Shown here: piece by piece, positions 58,369-64,000 of the stretch | How the letters are laid out: each line of letters starts with the position of its first letter | Numbering within the stretch: position 1 is the first letter of the stretch | Assembly: GCF_019458805.1 (NCBI RefSeq) | Contig: NZ_JAIBOA010000010.1 | Span: 124,001 to 188,000 of the forward strand | Length of the DNA: 64,000 nucleotides | Direction of reading: 5' to 3' | Source of the DNA: Actinomadura parmotrematis | GTDB taxonomy: Bacteria > Actinomycetota > Actinomycetes > Streptosporangiales > Streptosporangiaceae | Translations under genes and position numbers: made by a program | Notes under the pieces: generated by a model | What the model was told of the DNA's origin: nothing | Database searches by the model: none | Seen by the model: only the letters and a program-made list of their open reading frames with translations

Positions 58369-59598
58369 TCATCCCGCCTCTCCCCCGCCGATGCCGTCGA
58401 GCCCGATGGTCTCGATCGGGCGGGACGGCGCGGCGGCCGGTCGCGGCGCCGCGGGAGCGTCCCGCTCGCCCCACACAACGAACGGGCCGCCGGCGGCGTC
58501 CCCGCCCGCGGCCAGCACGGACGTGACGAATCCCTCGTCCCGCAGCGCCTCGGCGGCGGGATCGGGGTCGTCCGCAACGGTCACGACGGTCCGCAGCGCG
58601 CGCGCTGCGCAGGCCCGCACGACGCCGGGGCCGCCCGCGCCCGCGAACACCGCGTCGGGGTCGGGCAGGTGGTCCAGGACGGCGGGCGCGGTGCCCATGG
58701 ACACCGCCACCTTCACCTCGTGCGCGCGCACGTTCGCGCGGATCGCCGCGCAGGCCGCCGCGTCGCGGTCCACGGCGACGGCGGCCGCGCCGAACCGGGC
58801 GCACTCGATCGCGATCTCGCCGCGACCCGCGCCGACGTCCCAGACCAGGTCGCCGATCCGGGGGCCGAGCCGGGCCAGCACGAACGCGCGCAGCAGCGGC
58901 GGCACGCGGGCGGGGCCGGGCGGCGCGAAGGCGTCGTCGGGCAGCGCCCAGCCGGGCGGTCCCGGGCGACCGCCGGCCAGCCACGACGGGCCGCCGAGCG
59001 CCCGGCGCGGGTCCAGGACGAGGACGATCTCCGGGTCGTTCCAGGGGCGCGTGGTGGCCTCGGCGGGCCGCACGTGCACGACCCGCTCGGCGGGGCCGTC
59101 CAGGTCCTCGCAGACCACGAACGCGCGGGGCGTCTGCGGGAACAGGGCGCGGGCCAGCTCGGCGGGACCGGCGCCGGGCGCGGTCAGCACGGCGACCTTG
59201 GGGAAGGCGCGGCAGGCGTTCACCGCGCGGCGCAGCGCGCCGTCCCCGGCCGCCGAGACGATCACGGCGTCGTCCCAGGGCAGCGCGGCGCGGGCGAAGG
59301 CACGGGCGGCCGAGGACGCGGCGGGCAGCACGCGGGGCCGGTGGCCGGCCGCGCGCAGCGCCCGCAGCGTCCCGGACAGGCCGGGGTCGCCGGGGACGAC
59401 GAGGACGACCTCGCCGTCCTCGGCCGCCGCGCCGATCTCGGCCAGCAGGTCCCCGGCGGGCGGGCCGTGCAGAGGGCGGGCGGCGGCCGGGAGGTCCGCG
59501 AGATGGCGGGGGTCGGCGAGGACGAGGACGGCGGTGGCCAGGAGGGCGCGGGCGGTGTCGGGGAGCGGCGCGGCGTCCCGGCCGATGACGGTGATCAC
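58369..59598 (-). CDS. cobL: Bifunctional precorrin-6Y C5,15-methyltransferase (CbiE-CbiT)
   Basis: The protein has 409 aa, from GTG 59598. The N-half is CbiE: MITVIGRDAAPLPDTARALL, DGEVVLVVPGDPGLSGTLRAL and VPGDPG (split). The C-half (from about 225) is the CbiT class I methyltransferase: LVWDVGAGRGEIAIECARFG, VAVDRDAAACAAIRANV and PDAVFAGAGGPGVV. The C-terminal tail (about 30 residues) is Pro/Ala-rich. It methylates C5 and C15 and decarboxylates the acetate side chain of ring C. It follows the GNAT fusion gene by 7 nt and precedes cobE by 122 nt that hold the palindromic element. Confidence 0.93.
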   Translation of the reverse strand: MITVIGRDAAPLPDTARALLATAVLVLADPRHLADLPAAARPLHGPPAGDLLAEIGAAAEDGEVVLVVPGDPGLSGTLRALRAAGHRPRVLPAASSAARAFARAALPWDDAVIVSAAGDGALRRAVNACRAFPKVAVLTAPGAGPAELARALFPQTPRAFVVCEDLDGPAERVVHVRPAEATTRPWNDPEIVLVLDPRRALGGPSWLAGGRPGPPGWALPDDAFAPPGPARVPPLLRAFVLARLGPRIGDLVWDVGAGRGEIAIECARFGAAAVAVDRDAAACAAIRANVRAHEVKVAVSMGTAPAVLDHLPDPDAVFAGAGGPGVVRACAARALRTVVTVADDPDPAAEALRDEGFVTSVLAAGGDAAGGPFVVWGERDAPAAPRPAAAPSRPIETIGLDGIGGGEAG

Positions 59599-59605
59599 CG
59601 CACGG

Positions 59606-60712
59606 TCACCCCGTCCGGGCCATCCGGCCGAACATGCCCACCATGCGGCCGTCCGCGCCGTCGACCAAGACGACCTGGGCGGCGACGGGGCCGTCCAGGA
59701 CGCCCGCGACGCGGCGGCAGAGCTCGCGGGCGCACGGGCCGGCGAGGCCCGCCTCCGCCCAGAGCGCGGCGGCGTCCTCGGGGGTGGCGGCGGCGGTGAC
59801 CGCCTCGGTCTGCGCGGCGCTGCCGCCCATGTCGGCGGTGATCTCGCCGAGCAGCCGGACGGGGCCGCCCGGCTCGGCGAGCGTGGCGAGGACGCCGGCG
59901 GGGGCGACGAGGACGAGCTGGGCGAGGCCGTGGGCGGCGGCGTCGGCGGCGACCGGCGCGAGGTCGGCGGGCACCTCGGCGAAGCAGGCGTCCGGGAGCT
60001 TCGGCAGCATCGCGCGGGCGGCGGCGGGGTCGCCGGCGTGCAGGACGAGGGTCTTCTCGCCCGCCTCGGCCGCGCGCGCCGCAGGGGAGGTCGTGTCGGA
60101 GGTCATGGGGTCCGAGCCTGGCGAAGCCGCGGCGGTGAGGCCCCCCGCCGCGCCGGTGACGGCCGGATCGGTGGACAGCATCGCGAAGACGTCCTGGTCG
60201 TGGCTCACCCCGTCCACCCGCTCGGCGCCGCGCGCCCGCCCCTCCAGCCGGAACCCGGCGCGGTTCGCGACCGCGATGGACGCGGTGTTGGTGGCGATGG
60301 CGCGCAGCTCCATCCGGTGCAGGCCGCAGGGGCCGAGCGCCCAGGACGCGACGGTGCGGAGCGCCTCGGTGGCGTGACCGCGCCCCCGGTGGCCGGGGCG
60401 CAGCCCGTAGCCGACCTCGCAGGTGAGCTGCGCCCAGTCCACCCGGTAGAGGCCGATCGTCCCGGCCAGGGCGCCGCTCTCGTCCAGGATCGCCAGGTGG
60501 ATCCCGAGGCCGAGCTTCTGGATCTGGTTGACGCCGTGGGTGAGCCACCAGGCGAGGCGCTCGGCGTCCAGGTCGCGCGGGAAGTTCGGCGGCATCCAGT
60601 CCTCGCCCGCCCGCACCGCCTCGATGTAGGCGGCGGCGTCGTCCATGCCGAACGGGCGCAGCGTCACGCGCGGCCCGCGCAGCAGGACCGTCCCGGTGAA
60701 CGCCTCGCTCAT
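59606..60712 (-). CDS. GNAT acetyltransferase fused to a CbiD C-terminal-like domain
   Basis: The protein has 368 aa in one uninterrupted frame from ATG 60712, which overlaps the cobB stop (ATGA). Residues 1-180 are a GNAT domain: VLLRGPRVTLRPFGMDDAAA, CEVGYGLRPGHRGRGHATEAL (CoA loop), and ELRAIATNTASIAVANRAGF. After a linker (GAAGGLTAAASPGSDP) residues about 203-368 resemble the C-terminal half of CbiD, the cobalt-precorrin-5B C1-methyltransferase: HGLAQLVLVAPAGVLATLAE, then ATPEDAAALWAEAGLAGP and AQVVLVDGADGRMVG. The active CbiD N-half (RxGYTTGSCA) is absent. An internal ATG at 60106 (MTSDTTSPAARAAEAGEK) has only a weak ribosome site, so a second separate start is possible. It is within the cobalamin operon. 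Confidence 0.75.
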   Translation of the reverse strand: MSEAFTGTVLLRGPRVTLRPFGMDDAAAYIEAVRAGEDWMPPNFPRDLDAERLAWWLTHGVNQIQKLGLGIHLAILDESGALAGTIGLYRVDWAQLTCEVGYGLRPGHRGRGHATEALRTVASWALGPCGLHRMELRAIATNTASIAVANRAGFRLEGRARGAERVDGVSHDQDVFAMLSTDPAVTGAAGGLTAAASPGSDPMTSDTTSPAARAAEAGEKTLVLHAGDPAAARAMLPKLPDACFAEVPADLAPVAADAAAHGLAQLVLVAPAGVLATLAEPGGPVRLLGEITADMGGSAAQTEAVTAAATPEDAAALWAEAGLAGPCARELCRRVAGVLDGPVAAQVVLVDGADGRMVGMFGRMARTG

Positions 60713-62037
60713 CGGCACGCCGCCACCAGCCGTTCGGCGATCCAGGGCGCCCCGGCCCAGTGCAGGTGCAGGTAGGAGGCGAAGACGCCGCCCCGGACGA
60801 ACCCCTCGGGGCCGTCCTTGGACCACTGCCAGGCCGGTGTCGCGCCATGGCCGGGCGTGGTGACGGTCCGGTGGAATTCGTGCCCGTGCACGCGTTCGCC
60901 CGCGCGCGCGATGGTCGAGTCCGCTACAGCCACCGCCGCACGGTAACCGAGCGTCAGCCGTGGCGCCATCGCCGCCGTGACTCCCGGCAGCACCCCGCAC
61001 ATCGGTGTCCCGTCGAGGGACTCGGCCAGGTACAGCAGTCCTGCGCACTCGGCGTAGACGGGGCCGGTGAAGGCGGCCAGCTCCTTGCGCAGCGGGGCGT
61101 TCGCCGACAGCTCGGCCGCGTGGACCTCGGGGAACCCGCCGCCGATCACCACGCCGCGGGTGCCGTCGGGCAGCCGCTCGTCGCGCAGCGGGTCGAAGCG
61201 GACGACGTCGGCTCCGGCGGCGGCGAGCAGCTCCTCGTTCTCGGCGTAGCCGAAGGTGAAGGCCGCTCCGCCCGCCACCGCGATGCGCGGTCGCTCCGGC
61301 CCGACCGCCGCCACGGGCGGCTCCCACGGCTCGGCGTCCAGCGGGGGCGCGGTGCGGGCGAGGGCGAGCAGGGCGTCCAGGTCGCAGGACGCGGCGGCGA
61401 GCGCGCCGAGCGCCGCGACCGTCTCCACCGCCTCGGGCCGCCGCTCGGCCGCCGGGACGAGCCCGAGGTGCCGCGACGGCTTGGCGACCGCGTCGTGGCG
61501 GCGCAGCGCGCCGAGGACGGGCAGGCCGAGCCCGGCGATCGCGTCCCGGCACATCGCCTCGTGCCCGTCCGACCCGAGCCGGTTGAGGACCACCCCGGCC
61601 AGCCGGACGTCGCCGTAGGTGCGGAAGCCGTGCACGAGCGCGGCGACCGACCGCCCGGCGGCCGCCGAGGCGTCCACGACCAGCACCACCGGGGCGTCCA
61701 GCAGCCGCGCGACGTGCGCGGTGGAGGCGAAGTCGCCGCCGCCCGCCCCGTCGTAGAGGCCCATGACGCCCTCGACGATCGCCAGGTCGGCGCCGGCGGC
61801 GCCGTGCGCGAGCAGCGGGCCGAGCAGCGCCTCCGACGTCAGCCACGGATCGAGGTTGCGGCCGGGGCGGCCGGTGGCGAGGGCGTGGTAGCCGGGGTCG
61901 ATGTAGTCGGGGCCGACCTTGTGCGGCGACACCGCGAGGCCGCGCGCGGCGAACGCCGCCATCAGCCCCGTCGCCACGGTCGTCTTGCCGCTGCCCGAGG
62001 CCGGGGCGGCGACGACGAGCCGCGGCAGGGTCACCAT
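60709..62037 (-). CDS. cobB: Cobyrinate/hydrogenobyrinate a,c-diamide synthase
   Basis: The protein has 442 aa, from ATG 62037 (alternative GTG 62034). The N-half is a P-loop amidoligase domain: VVAAPASGSGKTTVATGLMAA (Walker A), VSPHKVGPDYIDPGYHALAT, and AIVEGVMGLYDGAGGGDF. The C-half is a class I glutamine amidotransferase-like domain, with PVYAECAGLLYLAESLDG containing the catalytic Cys and HGHEFHRTVTTPG the His. It amidates the a and c side chains with Gln and ATP, in (cobyrinate) CbiA or CobB mode. It overlaps cobO and the GNAT gene. Confidence 0.95.
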   Translation of the reverse strand: MVTLPRLVVAAPASGSGKTTVATGLMAAFAARGLAVSPHKVGPDYIDPGYHALATGRPGRNLDPWLTSEALLGPLLAHGAAGADLAIVEGVMGLYDGAGGGDFASTAHVARLLDAPVVLVVDASAAAGRSVAALVHGFRTYGDVRLAGVVLNRLGSDGHEAMCRDAIAGLGLPVLGALRRHDAVAKPSRHLGLVPAAERRPEAVETVAALGALAAASCDLDALLALARTAPPLDAEPWEPPVAAVGPERPRIAVAGGAAFTFGYAENEELLAAAGADVVRFDPLRDERLPDGTRGVVIGGGFPEVHAAELSANAPLRKELAAFTGPVYAECAGLLYLAESLDGTPMCGVLPGVTAAMAPRLTLGYRAAVAVADSTIARAGERVHGHEFHRTVTTPGHGATPAWQWSKDGPEGFVRGGVFASYLHLHWAGAPWIAERLVAACR

Positions 62038-62633
62038 TCGATGCCCTTCTGGCCCTTCTGCCCGGCGTCCATGGGGTGCTTGACCTTGCCCATCTCGGTG
62101 ACGAGGTCGGCGGCCTCCAGCAGGCGCGGGTCGGCGTCCCGGCCGGTGATCACCACGTGCTGGGCGCCGGGCCGGTCGCGCAGCGCCGCGACGACGTCCG
62201 CGGCGTCCACCCAGCCCCACTTGATCGGGTAGGTGAACTCGTCCAGCACGTACAGCCGGTACCGCTCGGCGGCCAGGTCGCGCTTGATCTGCTCCCACCC
62301 CTCGCGGGCGTCGGCGGCGTGGTCGGCCTCGCTGCCGGGCCGCTGGATCCACGACCAGCCCTCGCCCATCTTGTGCCAGTCGACGCTGCCGCCCTCGCCG
62401 CTGTCACCGAGGACGCGGAGGGCCCGCTCCTCGCCGACGCGCCACTTGGCCGACTTCACGAACTGGAACACCCCGATCGGCCAGCCCTGGTTCCAGGCCC
62501 GCAGCGCCAGCCCGAACGCCGCGGTCGACTTCCCCTTGCCCGGACCGGTGTGCACCACGACGAGCGGCCGGTTGCGGCGCGCGCGCGTGGTGAGCCCGTC
62601 CTCCGGCACGTACTCCGGCTTTCCCTGCGGCAT
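62031..62633 (-). CDS. cobO: Cob(I)yrinic acid a,c-diamide adenosyltransferase
   Basis: The protein has 200 aa. CobO/BtuR family: VVVHTGPGKGKSTAAFGLAL (P-loop), IGVFQFVKSAKWRVGEE, GWSWIQRPGSEADHAADARE, RLYVLDEFTYPIKWGWVD and VVITGRDADPRLLEAADLVTEM. It transfers the adenosyl group from ATP to cobalt. The stop is separated from cobB by a 7-nt overlap, and it follows the chelatase gene by 6 nt, so this is a tightly packed operon. Confidence 0.96.
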   Translation of the reverse strand: MPQGKPEYVPEDGLTTRARRNRPLVVVHTGPGKGKSTAAFGLALRAWNQGWPIGVFQFVKSAKWRVGEERALRVLGDSGEGGSVDWHKMGEGWSWIQRPGSEADHAADAREGWEQIKRDLAAERYRLYVLDEFTYPIKWGWVDAADVVAALRDRPGAQHVVITGRDADPRLLEAADLVTEMGKVKHPMDAGQKGQKGIEW

Positions 62634-62639
62634 CGCGTC

Positions 62640-64000
62640 TCACGCCACCTTCCTGGACCCGTGCTTCCTGGACCCGCGCACAATCCCGGCGAGCGAGGCG
62701 GCGCCGAGCTCGTCCAGCCGCACGACCTCGGCTCCCATGCGGGCGCCGAGCGCGCCGGCGAGGCCGAGCCGCACCGGCCCGGACTCGCAGTCCACGACGA
62801 CGGTCGCGACGCCCGCCAGCAGCCCGGCGGCGGCCGCCGGGTCGGGGCCGTGGGTGGCGCGGCCGTCGGTCACCAGCACCAGCAGCGGCCGCCGCGACGG
62901 GTCGCGCAGCCGCTCGACGCGCAGCACCTCGGCGGCGCGGAGCAGCCCGGCCGACAGGGGGGTGCGGCCGCCGGTCGGCAGCCGCTCCAGCCGCCGCGCC
63001 CCGGCCTCGACCGAGGACGTCGGCGGCAGCGCGAGGTCGGCGGCGGCGCCCCGGAAGGTGATCAGGCCGACCTTGTCGCGGCGCTGGTAGGCGTCCAGCA
63101 GCAGGCTGAGCACGGCGCCCTTGACGGCGCGCATCCGCTGCCGGGCGGCCATCGAGCCGCTCGCGTCCACCGCGAACAGCACGAGGTTGCCCTCGCGGCC
63201 GTCGCGGACGCTCTCGCGCAGGTCCGCCGAGGTGACGAGCAGGCCGGGGCCGCTGCGGCCGCGCGCCCGCTGGTGCGGGGCGGCGGCCCGCAGCGTCGCG
63301 GCCAGGTGGACGCCGCGCGCGCCGGGGCGCGCGCCGGACACGCGGCCGTGCGGGCTGCGGGCCTTGGAGCGGCGGCCCGGCGCGCCGGCGCCGAGGCCGG
63401 GGACGGTGAACAGGCGCGGCGTGGCGGGGGCGTCGGCGGGCACGGGCTCGCCGTCGCCGCTCTGGCCCCGCCCGTCCGCCGGGCCGTCGCCGCCGGACGG
63501 CGGCGGGGTTCCGGCGTCGCCGGACGGCGGCGGGGTTCCGGCGTCGCCGCCGGGGCCGCCGCCGGGCGGCCCGGGATCGGGGTCGGGGTCGTCGTCGGGG
63601 CCGGGACCGCCGTGCTCGTCGAGGATCTCGTCGAGGCGCTCCCGGTCGAGGCCGGGCGCGTCGAAGGGGTCGCGGCGGCGCCGGTGCGGGAGCGCGAGGC
63701 GCGCCGCCGTCCGGACGTCGTCGTCGTTCACCTCCGCGCGGCCGTTCCAGGCGGCCAGCGCGATCGCGGCGCGGGCGGTGACGAGGTCGGCGCGCAGGCC
63801 GTCCACCTCGAACGCGGCGCAGACCGCGGTGATCTGCCGCAGCGCGGCGTCCGTCAGCTCGACCGACGGCAGCAGCGCGCGGGCGGCGGCGATGCGCGCC
63901 GCCAGATCGGCCTCGGCGCCCGCCCAGGCGGGTGCGAACGCCGCCGGGTCGGCCTCGAAGCGCAGCCGCCGCCGGACGACCTCGGCGCGCTCGGCCGGGT
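62640..64000 (-). CDS. Magnesium/cobalt chelatase subunit D-like protein, C-terminal part
   Basis: The frame is open to the right edge, so the N-terminus (an AAA+ domain) is missing; about 453 residues are seen. The AAA lid is at ELTDAALRQITAVCAAFEVD, followed by NDDDVRTAARLALPHRRRRDPF. A Pro/Gly/Asp-rich linker has a 27-bp duplication (DAGTPPPSG twice). The C-terminal vWA domain has NLVLFAVDASGSMAARQRM (MIDAS DxSxS), LPTGGRTPLSAGLL and LVLVTDGRATHG. It matches ChlD/BchD-type proteins annotated as putative cobaltochelatase subunits in actinobacteria. Placement before cobO supports cobalt insertion, but the substrate is not proven. Confidence 0.92.
   Translation of the reverse strand, partial: PAERAEVVRRRLRFEADPAAFAPAWAGAEADLAARIAAARALLPSVELTDAALRQITAVCAAFEVDGLRADLVTARAAIALAAWNGRAEVNDDDVRTAARLALPHRRRRDPFDAPGLDRERLDEILDEHGGPGPDDDPDPDPGPPGGGPGGDAGTPPPSGDAGTPPPSGGDGPADGRGQSGDGEPVPADAPATPRLFTVPGLGAGAPGRRSKARSPHGRVSGARPGARGVHLAATLRAAAPHQRARGRSGPGLLVTSADLRESVRDGREGNLVLFAVDASGSMAARQRMRAVKGAVLSLLLDAYQRRDKVGLITFRGAAADLALPPTSSVEAGARRLERLPTGGRTPLSAGLLRAAEVLRVERLRDPSRRPLLVLVTDGRATHGPDPAAAAGLLAGVATVVVDCESGPVRLGLAGALGARMGAEVVRLDELGAASLAGIVRGSRKHGSRKVA

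Noticed and set aside
60106..60712. Stand-alone GNAT gene ending before 60106
   Set aside because: There is no stop codon at the end of the GNAT domain; the frame continues, so I report one fused protein with a note on the internal ATG.
63490..63550. 27-bp duplication in the chelatase gene as a mobile repeat
   Set aside because: It keeps frame and only repeats DAGTPPPSG in a flexible linker, so it is ordinary low-complexity expansion.
1..64000. tRNA, rRNA, CRISPR, insertion sequence, prophage
   Set aside because: By reading I saw no T-loop-like GGTTCGAATCC context with acceptor stems, no regularly spaced identical direct repeats with unique spacers, and no transposase or phage proteins.

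Overview
This is a very GC-rich (roughly 70-75%) stretch of an actinobacterial chromosome. The gene set points to a filamentous or Thermomonosporaceae/Streptosporangiales-like genus such as Actinomadura (inference): a HATPase/XRE-DUF5753/DUF397 trio, many GTG starts, 4-nt GTGA/ATGA stop-start overlaps, mycothiol-type redox genes, a Streptomyces-like pair of dynamin GTPases and an almost complete late cobalamin pathway. I see no rRNA, tRNA, CRISPR array, prophage or insertion sequence.

Layout. 1-5 kb: the end of a secreted-type nuclease gene, the regulator trio, then a 1.1-kb repeat island (three copies of a 102-bp palindrome, a 12-copy heptamer and an 8-copy 16-mer) ending at the stop codon of an unrecognised 579-residue coiled-coil protein. 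5-12 kb: small membrane protein, LLM oxidoreductase, hotdog protein, DUF4253 protein, a single-chain carboxyltransferase behind an orphan histidine kinase, and a flavin reductase/FMN reductase pair. 12-15 kb: a Ser/Thr kinase facing a PP2C phosphatase. 14.7-23.4 kb: rpiB, a CooC-like ATPase with a Zur-like box, a four-gene Ni/Co ECF transporter (cbiMNQO type) with a Nur-like box, an Rv2466c-like thioredoxin-fold protein and pepN. This resembles the mycobacterial rpiB-Rv2466c-pepN order with a metal block inserted. 23-34 kb: unknown protein, malQ, amidase, NERD protein, ilvD, MFS exporter plus MarR with a palindromic operator, FmdB and HNH proteins. 34-48 kb: secreted protein, prolyl oligopeptidase, beta-lactamase-like hydrolase, methyltransferase, GNAT, XRE/TPR regulator, MscS channel, truncated haemoglobin, GH13 enzyme, thioesterase and EttA. 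48-50 kb: GGDEF protein and a gene-poor 600-bp stretch holding a 7-codon ORF between hairpins. 50-64 kb, all minus strand: chelatase subunit, cobO, cobB, a GNAT/CbiD-like fusion, cobL, cobE, cobH, cobC, cobT, cobA, then two dynamin GTPases.

The genes form two metal/tetrapyrrole themes, one for Ni/Co import under candidate metal-responsive operators and one for corrin ring modification, adenosylation and lower-ligand activation. The most unusual signal is a dispersed family of about 102-bp palindromes, six copies in this window. Each has an exactly 62-bp core, conserved arms and a centre that differs in sequence from copy to copy but usually keeps its dyad symmetry. The copies lie between genes, including one inside the cobalamin operon and one that exactly fills a convergent gap. 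All functional statements are inferences from sequence; no searches were run.
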